Made by a program: the position numbers and the translations under genes. The notes beneath the pieces are model-generated. The model saw only the letters and a list, made by a program, of their open reading frames with translations. It was not told the origin of the DNA and did not search any database. A stretch of 38,506 bases of DNA from JBMOPD01 sp049323615 (GTDB lineage: Bacteria; Bacillota; Desulfotomaculia; Desulfotomaculales; Desulfocucumaceae), in assembly GCA_049323615.1 (NCBI GenBank), contig JBMOPD010000063.1, forward strand, positions 1 to 38,506, written 5' to 3'. Shown here piece after piece: positions 1 to 8,032 of this stretch (positions within the stretch are counted from its first letter, which is position 1; every line of letters starts with the position of its first letter).

Positions 1-239
1 AATCTTTAGATTTTCGACGCTTAAGAAACAATAAACCACATACAACACTTAACATGGTATCCTATTTTTGGCAGCTTGGCTGGCTTCGAAAGAAAAAACT
101 GCTGTTACTTACCGGATTCAAGTTTAACATCTAAGAATCTTGCTGCTTTTTTTCCGGTTTTTTAAAAAGTATCTTCTCGAAACCAGCAACGGCATCAGAG
201 GAATAAATTCTTAGCAAAATTCTCCGTCAGAGGCTTGCC
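1..239. other. Intergenic leader before the MFS transporter gene
   Basis: No gene, RNA or convincing promoter was recognised here. The stretch is AT-richer than the genes that follow and has a T-run near 147-165. A weak ribosome binding site (gtcagagg, 226-233) serves the ATG at 240. It may contain the end of a gene lying outside the window, but no frame looks clearly coding. Confidence 0.4.
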
Positions 240-1796
240 ATGTTTTTAAAATGGGAAAAATGGCTAATCCTGGTTGGCATAATTATTGCCCTATCTGTGG
301 ACCTGCTGGATATGACCATTGTCAACGTGGCCATTCCCAAGTTCATGGCCGTATTCGGGGTTGATGTAAACCATGTGCAGTGGGTGGCCACTGCCTATAT
401 GATGACCATAGGCGTGGTGATCCCTATCACCGCTTACCTTGCTGACACTTTCGGCACGAAGAGAATCTTCATAACCAGCTTGATCCTCTTTACTGCCGGT
501 TCTGTCCTGTGCGGCCTTGCGTGGAGCATGAATGCCCTCATCTTTTTCCGGATCATCCAGGGTCTGGGCGGCGGGATGATTATGCCCCTCGGAATATCCA
601 TAATTTACAATACATTCAGCGAAGCAGAGAGGGGCCTGGTCATGGGTATCATGGGATTGCCCCTCCTGGCAGCGCCAGCCATAGGGCCCGTGCTGGGCGG
701 CTACCTGGTGGAACACGCGGATTGGCGCTGGATTTTCTTCATTAATATCCCGGTCGGTATCCTGGCATCCCTGCTGCTGCTGTTGGTTCTGAAAGAATTT
801 GAGAAGCACCGGCCGGCGCTCGACTTTCCCGGCTTTATATTCTCTGCCGCAGGATTGGCCAGCCTTCTGCTGGCCCTGAGCAAGGGCCCCGTGGATGGAT
901 GGGATGAGCCGTACATAGTTTTTCTGCTGATAATATCCATATTTCTGTTGATTGTTTTTGTTCTCTGGGAACTGGAACACAGTCAGCCACTTTTGGAGTT
1001 GAGGCTTTTTGCCAACCCTGTTTTTTGTTTTTCCATGGTATTAAGCGTTCTTTCCATCATGGCCATCATGGGCAGTCTTTTTTTACTTCCCGTCTTCCTT
1101 CAGGACCTGCGGGGTTACGGCCCGGTGAAAACCGGACTTTTGCTGGCGCCCGAAGCCTTGGCTGCAGCTATAACTCTTCCGGTGTCCGGCCTTCTGGTTA
1201 ACAGGCTCAACCCTGCCTTTTTGAGCGTGCCCGGCATGGTTTTAGTAATCTATTCCACCTGGCGTCTGACCCAACTGGAATTGCAGACCGGTAATGCAAC
1301 CCTGACCGGGCTGCTGGTGGTCCTTGGAGCAGGCATGGGCCTGGGGGTTATGCCTGCCATAACCGTAGGTTTGAATGCTGTCCCGCCCAGGCTGACCGGC
1401 CAGGGGTCATCTTTATTGAACATGATCAGACAGGTGGGCAGTTCTTTCAGCATTGCCGTCCTGAGCAGCGTTTTACAGACACGCCAGGATCTTCACTATG
1501 CCCATATTGCCGATCACGTGACTGTTGATTCTCCAGCAATTGGCGCTTTTCTGCACCAGTTGGCCATCCAGTTTCAACATCAGGGGTTTCCCGGTCAAAG
1601 CTCCACGGCTATGGCCATTTCCATTTTGCAAAAGCAGGCCGGACTTCTAGCAGCGGTCATGGCCTTTCACGATGCTTTCCTTATAGCGACGGTTTTCGCC
1701 GTCCTGGGACTCATTCCCGCCCTGGTTTTCCTTGTGCTGAAGACACCACCTGCACCTGGGAAAAGCCATGATTCGAAGGGGCTTCACTTTCACTGA
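240..1796 (+). CDS. DHA2-family MFS drug transporter, EmrB/QacA type
   Basis: A 518-residue inner-membrane, proton-driven exporter of the 14-TM DHA2 group. Family motifs are visible: LLDMTIVNVAIP in TM1 (motif D1), AYLADTFGTKR in the loop after TM2 (motif A) and AIGPVLGGYLV in TM5 (motif C). The length is normal for EmrB/QacA. The start at 240 has a short AG-rich binding site six bases upstream. Two HlyD-type adaptor genes lie downstream (2899-4824), so an EmrAB-like exporter is likely, although plsX separates transporter and adaptors. The TetR gene at 4991 is the probable local regulator. The substrate cannot be read from the sequence; drugs, dyes or fatty acids are all handled by members of this family. 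Confidence 0.9.
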   Translation: MFLKWEKWLILVGIIIALSVDLLDMTIVNVAIPKFMAVFGVDVNHVQWVATAYMMTIGVVIPITAYLADTFGTKRIFITSLILFTAGSVLCGLAWSMNALIFFRIIQGLGGGMIMPLGISIIYNTFSEAERGLVMGIMGLPLLAAPAIGPVLGGYLVEHADWRWIFFINIPVGILASLLLLLVLKEFEKHRPALDFPGFIFSAAGLASLLLALSKGPVDGWDEPYIVFLLIISIFLLIVFVLWELEHSQPLLELRLFANPVFCFSMVLSVLSIMAIMGSLFLLPVFLQDLRGYGPVKTGLLLAPEALAAAITLPVSGLLVNRLNPAFLSVPGMVLVIYSTWRLTQLELQTGNATLTGLLVVLGAGMGLGVMPAITVGLNAVPPRLTGQGSSLLNMIRQVGSSFSIAVLSSVLQTRQDLHYAHIADHVTVDSPAIGAFLHQLAIQFQHQGFPGQSSTAMAISILQKQAGLLAAVMAFHDAFLIATVFAVLGLIPALVFLVLKTPPAPGKSHDSKGLHFH

Positions 1797-1870
1797 ATAA
1801 GAATGCTCTGAAAAACAGGGATTTTATTAAGACTGAGAAACGGAAGCGTATTCCGGAGGAGGTTGTGGAG

Positions 1871-2881
1871 TTGAAAATTGCGGTAGACGCCATGGGAGGG
1901 GATTACGCGCCCAGTGAAGTGGTGATGGGGGCGCTGGAGGCCAGCCGGGAAGGCATTGAGATAATCCTGGTGGGCGATGGGGAAAAGATTCTGAGGGATC
2001 TGGGAAAGGAAAGGAACGGCCTTATAGAAATCGTCCACTCGGGGGAGGCCATTACCATGGGAGAGAAGCCGGCATTGGCCGTTCGCCGGAAAAGGGACTC
2101 CTCTATAGTCAAGTCAATCCAGCTGGTAAAGAACGGTGCTGCCGGCGCCTGTGTATCCGCCGGCAGCACCGGGGCGGTTATGGCTGCCGCTCTGATCGAA
2201 CTGGGCAGGATGACAGGCATTGACCGCCCGGCCATAGCCGCCGTGATTCCCGGCGAAAAGGGGAAAACGATCCTGCTGGACGCGGGGGCGAACGTTGACT
2301 GCAGGCCGGAGAACCTGCTCCAGTTCGGAATAATGGGATATCTTTATGCCCGGAAGATGCTCGGCGTTAAAAATCCCCGGGTGGGTCTTCTCAGTATGGG
2401 GGAAGAGGAATCCAAGGGAAATGAGCTCACCCTGAAGTCTTTACCCCTACTGAGGGATGCCGGTATAAACTTTATCGGCAATGTTGAGGGCAGGGATCTG
2501 TTCACCGGTTCGGTGAATGTGGTAGTCTGCGACGGGTTCGTGGGAAACGTGGCGCTGAAGGCCGGAGAGGGTATGGCCGTGGCGCTGACGCGCATGATGA
2601 GGGAGGAACTTACCCGCAACCGGCTGTACAGGATGGGAACCGTGCTGGCGTTGCCTGCCTTGAAGGGAATCATGAGGAGGGTTGACTATGCCGAATACGG
2701 CGGCGCTCCCCTGCTGGGCGTGAACGGTGTAGTTGTAATATGTCACGGCAGCTCGACGGCCCTGGCCGTCAAAAATGCCATAAAGGTGGCTGCCGAAGTG
2801 GTTTCAAGCGGCCTGGTCGGAGCCATCGGGGAAAGCGTTGAGAGCATCTCAGCCGGGAAGGTGGAATGCAGTGATATCTGA
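1871..2881 (+). CDS. plsX: Phosphate acyltransferase PlsX
   Basis: PlsX makes acyl-phosphate from acyl-ACP at the cytoplasmic membrane, the first step of the PlsX/PlsY route to phosphatidic acid. The N-terminus MKIAVDAMGGDYAPSEVV is a hallmark, and the Gly-rich stretches VSAGSTGAVMAA and VVCDGFVGNVALKAGEG are typical; about 336 residues is normal length. I chose TTG at 1871 because the strong binding site (ggaggagg, 1855-1862) is correctly spaced for it and the protein then begins exactly like the family; an in-frame GTG at 1865 is too close to that site. The gene normally sits with rpmF/fapR and the fab genes. Here it is between a drug exporter and an efflux adaptor, which is unusual. It may be a second copy. 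Confidence 0.93.
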   Translation: MKIAVDAMGGDYAPSEVVMGALEASREGIEIILVGDGEKILRDLGKERNGLIEIVHSGEAITMGEKPALAVRRKRDSSIVKSIQLVKNGAAGACVSAGSTGAVMAAALIELGRMTGIDRPAIAAVIPGEKGKTILLDAGANVDCRPENLLQFGIMGYLYARKMLGVKNPRVGLLSMGEEESKGNELTLKSLPLLRDAGINFIGNVEGRDLFTGSVNVVVCDGFVGNVALKAGEGMAVALTRMMREELTRNRLYRMGTVLALPALKGIMRRVDYAEYGGAPLLGVNGVVVICHGSSTALAVKNAIKVAAEVVSSGLVGAIGESVESISAGKVECSDI

Positions 2882-2898
2882 AACAGGGAGGTGTTCCG

Positions 2899-4080
2899 AT
2901 GAATCAACGAACTAAATGGTATTCCTCGTTACTGGTAGTACTGATGATGATTATTACAGGTACCGGATGCGGCAAAAGTGGATTAATAGGGCAGGGAAAT
3001 AAGGTTGATCCGTCCGCTGAAATACCAGTGGCAACAGCAAAAGTACAACTGGTTAGTTTGGGCGAAACTACCGCCAGCGGCAGGCTGGAGGCGCTGATAT
3101 CGGCCAATATAGTGCCGAAAATGCCCGGAAAAGTGGCCCAGGTACATGTAGATATAGGCAGTGTGGTAAAAGCCGGGCAGGTGCTGATCACTTTGGAAAA
3201 TCAAGACCTGTGCGACCGGGTGTCTCAGGCGGAGGCGGGCGTGGCCATGGCGGAAGCCGGTGTGGTGACTGCGGAGGCCGGTTTGGCTACGGCGCAGGCG
3301 GCTTATAAGGTTGCAGAAGCAAATTACGAACGGGGAAAGCGCCTGCTGGATCAGGGAGCCATACCGGCAGCGCTGTTTGAAGGAGAGTACGATCTAAAGT
3401 ACAAGCAGGCCAAAGAGCAGGCCGGGCGGGTTGCCCCGGCCCAGCTTGAGTTGGCCCGTGCCCAGCTTAACCAAGCCCGGGCCAATCTTCAACTGGCCAG
3501 GTCAGCATATAACGATAGCTTTATCAAGGCGCCCTTCAACGGAGTGGTTACCGCCCGCCATGTAAATCCCGGGGAGATGGCTTCGAATGTGGCTCCGGTG
3601 TTGTCTCTGGCCAACCTGGATAAAGTGGTGGTGAAGGCCGCCGTCTCCGAAGAGCGTATAAACGAACTAAAGCAGGGGCAGCAGGTACAGGTCAAGGTGG
3701 CCGCTGTTTCCGAAAAACCCTTCACCGGAGTGGTTACCAACGTTTCACCGGCGATGGATCCGATAGCCAAGGCTTTCCCCATCAAGGTGGAAATCGACAA
3801 CCCGGATCACAAGTTGAAGCCTGGCATATTTGCCGAGGTGATTTTAAACAAGAACCGTGGAAAGGCCCTACTGGTACCCAGGGAGGCGGTGGTGAAAGAC
3901 TTTGAGAAAGACGTGGTCTGGGTGGTGATGGATGGTATAGCCACACGGCGCGAAGTGAAAGTAGGGACCAGTGAAGGTAAGAAGGTTATTATTCTCGAAG
4001 GAGTAAAAGAAGGGGAGCAGGTAGTCACTGCCGGTCAGGCCGGTCTTAAGGACAGTGCCATGGTACGGATCATGAATTGA
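2899..4080 (+). CDS. HlyD/RND-type efflux adaptor lipoprotein
   Basis: A 393-residue membrane fusion protein of the AcrA/MdtA class. It begins with a lipoprotein-like signal (hydrophobic run, then TGTGCGKS with Cys24 as the probable lipid-modified residue). A first lipoyl half-domain follows (PKMPGKVAQVHVDIGSVVKAGQVLITLE), read here in two parts: the core PGKVAQVHVDIGSVVKAG is at about 75-92. A long Ala-rich helical hairpin (about 110-195) comes next, then the second lipoyl half (FIKAPFNGVVTARHVNPGEM) and a beta-barrel/membrane-proximal region. The start at 2899 has a clear binding site (gggaggtg, 2885-2892). It follows plsX by 17 bases and is probably co-transcribed. In a Gram-positive-type cell such an adaptor would work on the outer face of the membrane with an MFS, RND or MacB-type pump; no MacB or RND gene is in the window. 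Confidence 0.88.
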   Translation: MNQRTKWYSSLLVVLMMIITGTGCGKSGLIGQGNKVDPSAEIPVATAKVQLVSLGETTASGRLEALISANIVPKMPGKVAQVHVDIGSVVKAGQVLITLENQDLCDRVSQAEAGVAMAEAGVVTAEAGLATAQAAYKVAEANYERGKRLLDQGAIPAALFEGEYDLKYKQAKEQAGRVAPAQLELARAQLNQARANLQLARSAYNDSFIKAPFNGVVTARHVNPGEMASNVAPVLSLANLDKVVVKAAVSEERINELKQGQQVQVKVAAVSEKPFTGVVTNVSPAMDPIAKAFPIKVEIDNPDHKLKPGIFAEVILNKNRGKALLVPREAVVKDFEKDVVWVVMDGIATRREVKVGTSEGKKVIILEGVKEGEQVVTAGQAGLKDSAMVRIMN

Positions 4081-4135
4081 CATAAATTGACCATAGTCGG
4101 TTCTGCACCTGTTATGAAAAGTGGGAGAGATGGTC

Positions 4136-4824
4136 TTGAAAAACAAAAAGATAACTGTGATTTTACTCTTTGTTGTGGTACTCACCCTGGCCGGAGTTGG
4201 CGTGTACTACTGGTACAACAGCACTTATTATGTGACCACGGAGGACGCCCGGGTTAGCGGAGACATCGTTCAAATCAGCCCGCAGGTAACCGGTCGGCTG
4301 GTTGAGGTGAATGTGGAAGAGGGGGATAGTGTGTTGGCCGGACAGGTCATGGCGAGACTTGATGATGACATGCTTCCCCCGGGCACTAATATAGATTTAA
4401 CCCTGGTTCGCGCACCGGGCAATGGCGTAGTAATTCAGAGACGGGGCGATGTGGGTGAGATCGCTACCCCGGGCATGCCGGTGTTTTTGGTGGTTGATCC
4501 GGAAAAACTGTACATCTCGGCCAACGTAGAGGAGGACCGCGTAGCCAGGGTACGCCCGGGCCAATCCGTGGACATCACCATTGACAATATTCCTGGAGTT
4601 AATTCAGCGGTAGGGTAAACTATATTGGCAAGGCTGCATTATCTACCTTCTCTTTGCTGCCTGCCACCAACAATGGTGGAAATTTTACCAAGGTGGTCCA
4701 GAGGGTGCCTGTAAAGATAACAGTCGAAGATTTTCGGGGGTACCAGCCGGCATACAATTCCAATGCCTTGGTCCGGATACACATTTCAACTTCTCTGATT
4801 TCTCGCAGGGTGGCGTTCAAGTGA
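4136..4824 (+). pseudogene. Short HlyD/EmrA-type adaptor, frameshifted
   Basis: The first frame runs to a TAA at 4616-4618. It has an N-terminal TM helix (VILLFVVVLTLAGVGVYYW), an EmrA-like segment YVTTEDARVSGDIVQISP, a lipoyl half and VRAPGNGVVIQRRGDVGE. Homology clearly continues in another frame from 4603: FSGRVNYIGKAALSTFSLLP, then GNFTKVVQRVPVKITVEDF and a C-terminal VRIHI, stopping at TGA 4822-4824. One missing base near 4600-4602 (restoring PGVKFSGRV) joins both parts into about 229 residues. The alpha-helical hairpin between the lipoyl halves is absent: ARLDDDMLPPGTNIDLTLVR runs straight from one half to the other. Start: TTG 4136 is best spaced from gtgggagag (4121-4129); ATG 4130 is possible. 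The break may be real decay or a sequencing error. Confidence 0.85.
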
Positions 4825-4990
4825 TATAATAGGTTGTAGCCATTAATATGGTAAAAAGTGCAATGTTCAAAAACAAAATCGGTGGATTGAATTAGAGCAT
4901 ACCGTCAAGATTTTTTGGATGGCCCGGTGGTTTGGTTTTTCTGGTAAATATTGAATTTTCGGTTCCCAGTAAAGGCAGGAGGTTTTTAGT
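4825..4990. other. Spacer before the TetR gene
   Basis: An AT-rich spacer of 166 bases that must hold the tetR promoter and, if the regulator is autoregulated, an operator. I could not pick a convincing -35/-10 pair or a clean palindrome by eye. A strong ribosome binding site (aggaggt, 4977-4983) precedes the ATG at 4991. Confidence 0.35.
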
Positions 4991-5581
4991 ATGGACAGAG
5001 AACATCACAAAAGATCGTCTATTTTCGATGCAGCCATGGCAGTCTTTTCAGAGAAAGGATTCGAAAAGGCGACCGTTGACGAAATAGCAGAACGGGCCGG
5101 CATTGCCAAGGGAACTATTTATAATAATTACGGAAGCAAAAAGAACTTGTTTCTTTCACTGATCGAAGAAGGTATTGAGCGACTTGAAACCGCGGTAAAA
5201 AAGGAAATTGCCAGGAGGAATAATATTCTAACCCAATTAGAAGCTGTGATCACCGTACAGTTGCAATTCTTCGAAGAATACAAGAATTATTGCAAGGTGC
5301 TGTTAAGTGAAGTTTGGGGCCAAGACACGCGGTGGAAAGAAAAAGCCGAGCGTATCCGCTCAGGCTACCTTTCTATAATCAGGGATCTAATCGAGGCCGG
5401 TAAATCGCAGGGATTGATTAATGAGGCGTTGCATACCGGGACAACAGCTTCCGCACTGTTCGGCATGGTAGGTATTGCAGCCTTAGACCGGTTTTTATTT
5501 GAGAAGGAATATTCGTACGAAGATATTCTAAATACCTTAAAAAGCCTTTTCTTTACCGGTATCGAAGCAAAAGCCACCTAA
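4991..5581 (+). CDS. TetR/AcrR-family transcriptional regulator
   Basis: A 196-residue one-component repressor. The N-terminal helix-turn-helix domain is plain (about 8-55): IFDAAMAVFSEKGFEKATVD, then EIAERAGIAKGTIYNNYGSK, with the family's recognition helix GTIYNNYGSKKNLF. The C-terminal ligand-binding part (about 60-190) is variable, as usual, and does not reveal the ligand. A strong binding site precedes the ATG. By position it most likely controls the efflux genes upstream and itself. It ends well before a strong terminator at 5706-5742. Confidence 0.92.
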   Translation: MDREHHKRSSIFDAAMAVFSEKGFEKATVDEIAERAGIAKGTIYNNYGSKKNLFLSLIEEGIERLETAVKKEIARRNNILTQLEAVITVQLQFFEEYKNYCKVLLSEVWGQDTRWKEKAERIRSGYLSIIRDLIEAGKSQGLINEALHTGTTASALFGMVGIAALDRFLFEKEYSYEDILNTLKSLFFTGIEAKAT

Positions 5582-5705
5582 CTTGTATAAGAGGGGACTG
5601 TATTATGTGATATGAGGCCGTCGGGTCCAGCTTTTTAATACACACCAAAACCGAGTGTGCCCGGCATTGTTATTCAACCACCATTGTCCAGTTATTATTT
5701 AAGCA

Positions 5706-5742
5706 TTTAGGAAGTGGAACAAAACCGCTTCCTAAATTTTTT
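5706..5742 (+). terminator. Intrinsic terminator downstream of the TetR gene
   Basis: A 12-base-pair stem, 5706-5717 (tttaggaagtgg) with 5725-5736 (ccgcttcctaaa), has one G-T pair, a 7-base loop and then six T at 5737-5742. It marks the right end of the efflux/TetR block. Confidence 0.88.
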
Positions 5743-5907
5743 AACTACTATGACTACGAGCAGAACTTCGTCACTGGGGGGGCGGAGTATAGGACCGGGA
5801 CATCATTGAGGAACCAAAATGATAACAGATGATTTAAATAATCTTAAAGGCAGGTCAATACTAGATACCTGTGGTACTTATTTGGCAACCCTGTGCAGTT
5901 TAATCCT
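5743..5907. other. Low-information spacer left of the integrase remnant
   Basis: No recognisable gene, promoter or repeat is visible. With the small open frame and broken integrase to its right, it is probably the eroded body of a former integrated element. Confidence 0.35.
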
Positions 5908-6057
5908 ATGACACTGGAAATAACCTTCAGCGGCAGCCCTAACAGTATAAAGCAAGCTGTCAAAATGCTGGACAGAAAAAGGATTTGGTACAATATTAGC
6001 TGGGTACATATCGAGGGAGAGGCTTATCCGTGCAGGATCACCCTGCAGTTTGATTAA
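5908..6057 (+). CDS. Small hypothetical open frame (49 aa) or gene remnant
   Basis: The frame from ATG 5908 to TAA 6055-6057 gives a soluble-looking 49-residue peptide beginning MTLEITFSGSPNSIKQAVKM and ending RITLQFD. The same frame is open upstream back to 5848. No clear ribosome binding site precedes the ATG (a GTG at 5893 is an alternative), and I do not recognise the protein. It ends next to the truncated N-terminus of the integrase remnant, so it could be a small cargo gene or a leftover fragment. Confidence 0.3.
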   Translation: MTLEITFSGSPNSIKQAVKMLDRKRIWYNISWVHIEGEAYPCRITLQFD

Positions 6058-7008
6058 GGATTATGCCAGGAAAGACCTTGCCCCCAGGACGATGATCAGG
6101 CATAAAGGTATTATTGAGATGCACCTCAGGCCTGAACTGGGGAGTATCCCGCTGAGGAAGCTCACACCGGCGCACCTGCGGGTGCAAAGGCACTGGCCCA
6201 GGGCCGTAAGGATAAAAAGAAATCAAAAGGTACCGAGCTGTCAGGCACAACCGTTTTGTACCATCACAGGCTCATCAGAAAGATGCTTCAGGATGCCCTG
6301 AAGACCGAACTCGTGTACCGCAATGTGGCTGATGCCGTGGATGCTCCGAAAAAAGAAAAACCGGAAATTAAACCTTTGCTTAAACAAGATGTTCCCAAGC
6401 TTTTAAAAGTTCTCCGGAACACGTATCTGTATATACCCACCTTGATTGCCATTGCCACCGGTGCAAGACAGGGTGAGGTTTTGGGCCTGCAGTGGAAAGA
6501 CGTAAACTTAAAGGAAAAAACAATCTTTTTCCGGCAGCAGCTGCAGCGGTTTAAAAATTCCGACGGTGAATATGAAATGGTACTGCGACCACTGAAAACC
6601 AAAAAGTCTGTACGAAGGATGGACATACCCGATTCCCTGGTGTTTGAACTTCAAAAACACCGGCTGGAGCAGAAGAAACAACGTCTGGCGGCCGGGGAAA
6701 CATGGCAGGATCATGGTTTTGTCTGCAGCCACCAGGACGGCAGGCCTATAATTCCTTTTACCCTGGGCAGCTATTTCCGGGTAATGGCACGGCGGGCCGG
6801 GCTGGAAATATCGTTCCACGGTTTGCCGCACGGACATGCAACTGAATTAATCTCTGCAGGAATGCAGATGAATGCGGTGAGGGACCGGCTGGGGCACAGT
6901 GAGGTTTGAATTACGCTGAACACATACGCTCACGTTACGCCAAACCAGCAGAAAGAAATAACCCGGATAGTGGATGACATCCTGACTTCCGGGCTTCGGC
7001 TAAAATGA
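6050..7008 (+). pseudogene. Tyrosine recombinase (phage-type integrase), degenerate
   Basis: Three pieces of one integrase are visible. The core-binding domain begins IKDYARKDLAPRTMIRHKGI in frame from 6050 and ends at about 6180. It continues in another frame from 6181 (KALAQGRKDKKKSKGTELSG) through the catalytic domain with the first catalytic Arg in TGARQGEVLGLQW. After an in-frame TGA at 6907-6909 the C-terminus resumes as ITLNTYAHVTPNQQKE, carrying the nucleophilic Tyr, to a stop at 7006-7008. The usual HDLRH box reads HGLPHGHAT, so the second catalytic Arg is replaced by Pro. The N-terminal arm-binding domain is missing. With a frameshift, a nonsense codon and a lost catalytic residue, it cannot be active. 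It lies 79 bases from the 3' end of tRNA-Leu, the classic location of an integrase next to its attachment site. Confidence 0.9.
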
Positions 7009-7039
7009 TTTTCTCACTTTTTTCTCACTTTTTCTATTT

Positions 7040-7085
7040 TAGCGGGTTTTCCTTGGCCGAGGGAAACCCGCTATGCCTTTATTTT
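7040..7085 (+). terminator. Terminator-like hairpin after the integrase remnant
   Basis: A 13-base-pair stem, 7040-7052 with 7061-7073 (tagcgggttttcc / gggaaacccgcta, one G-T pair), has an 8-base loop and is followed by a T-rich run on the + strand. It fits a terminator for + strand transcription leaving the integrase, facing the tRNA gene. Confidence 0.65.
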
Positions 7086-7087
7086 AC

Positions 7088-7174
7088 TGGTGCCGAAGAA
7101 GGGAGTCGAACCCTTACGGTGTTGCCACCGGCGGATTTTGAGTCCGCTGCGTCTGCCAGTTCCGCCACTTCGGC
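7088..7174 (-). tRNA. tRNA-Leu (anticodon CAA)
   Basis: On the minus strand the gene begins gccgaagtggcggaactggc and ends cttcggcacca, with a 7-bp acceptor stem (gccgaag/cttcggc), a long variable arm typical of class II tRNAs, a T-loop ggttcgactcc and the anticodon loop ctcaaaa (CAA, reading UUG). CCA is encoded at 7090-7088. Its 3' end points at the integrase remnant, consistent with use as an integration site. A good promoter lies upstream at 7205-7233. Confidence 0.95.
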
Positions 7175-7204
7175 ATGTATTTGCTTTCGGAGTAGTAGAT
7201 CTAA

Positions 7205-7233
7205 AGTATAGCAAGGGCTTTTGACTTTGTCAA
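7205..7233 (-). promoter_or_regulatory. Sigma-A promoter of tRNA-Leu
   Basis: Read on the minus strand: TTGACA (7233-7228), a 17-base spacer, then TATACT (7210-7205). The -10 ends 30 bases before the mature tRNA 5' end. This is a near-consensus vegetative promoter. Confidence 0.8.
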
Positions 7234-7418
7234 TAAGCTGGCGGCCGTGTATATAATGGGACTGGGAAAGTGTCACCGGAATAGGAGAAATTGCCTCCGG
7301 CCGGCAATCCGGTGTTGACTGCTGGAAAGAGATGGGCCAGGTATCCTTTTGTGCAGGACTGGTTGTACTGCTGTCGAATAATTGATTAGTAGGTCACTGT
7401 GCGAAGGTGGTGGTGTGA

Positions 7419-8030
7419 TTGCATGCGGATGACGACAAGCTTGTCAAACGCAGCCGGGACGGCGACCGGGATGCCTTTGAGGAATTGGTCAAGCGGTACG
7501 AGAGCAAGGTATACACGGTAGCCTACCGGTTCATGGGCAACCATGCCGACGCCAGCGATCTGGCCCAGGAGGTCTTTATCCGGGTCTACCAGGCCCTGCC
7601 TTCCTTCCGGGGTGAATCGAGCTTTGCCACCTGGCTGTACCGGATAACGGCAAATGCCTGCCGTGACGAGATTAGAAAACAGCAAAGGCATAAAAATTTG
7701 TCCCTGGAGGATGTAATGTCACAGACCGGGGGAAACCCCTCTCTGGCAGCCACCGGGCCGTCTCCCGAAGAGTCCCTGGAAAGGTGCGAAATTCATGATC
7801 TGGTGCAAAGGCAGCTCAACGGCCTTTCCGGGGATCACCGGCTAATCCTGGTGATGAGAGAAATACAGGGAATGTCTTATGAGGAGATTGCCTCTTCCCT
7901 TGACTGTACACTGGGTACTGTTAAATCAAGGCTTAACCGGGCCAGGCGGGCCCTTAAACAGAAGGTGCTTGAACAGAGGGAACTTTTCGACATCAAGTTT
8001 CGTCTACCAAGTAAAAGTGAGGAGGGGTGA
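7419..8030 (+). CDS. ECF sigma factor, SigW/RpoE-like
   Basis: A 203-residue group 4 sigma factor. Region 2 is at about 20-90 (DAFEELVKRYESKVYTVAYR and SDLAQEVFIRVYQALPSFRG, with FATWLYRIT). Region 4 is at about 130-185, ending in the helix-turn-helix YEEIASSLDCTLGTVKSRLN. The start is TTG 7419: the in-frame codon just before it is a stop and a binding site (aaggtggtgg) ends about 6 bases upstream. It overlaps or abuts the anti-sigma gene, the usual layout for a sigma factor held inactive by a membrane partner. The envelope signal it answers cannot be read from sequence. No clear autoregulatory ECF promoter was found upstream. Confidence 0.92.
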   Translation: MHADDDKLVKRSRDGDRDAFEELVKRYESKVYTVAYRFMGNHADASDLAQEVFIRVYQALPSFRGESSFATWLYRITANACRDEIRKQQRHKNLSLEDVMSQTGGNPSLAATGPSPEESLERCEIHDLVQRQLNGLSGDHRLILVMREIQGMSYEEIASSLDCTLGTVKSRLNRARRALKQKVLEQRELFDIKFRLPSKSEEG

Positions 8031-8032
8031 AC

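Noticed and set aside
6907..6909. In-frame TGA in the integrase as a possible selenocysteine codon
   Set aside because: The organism probably decodes UGA as Sec, but this position is normally Ser-like (HSSVSITL), no SECIS-like hairpin follows at the right distance, and the gene already has a frameshift and a lost catalytic Arg. It is a nonsense mutation (TCA to TGA is one change).
7009..7033. Direct repeat of ttctcactttt after the integrase as an attachment site
   Set aside because: The two copies are adjacent and T-rich, more like simple-sequence repetition; no match to the tRNA 3' end.
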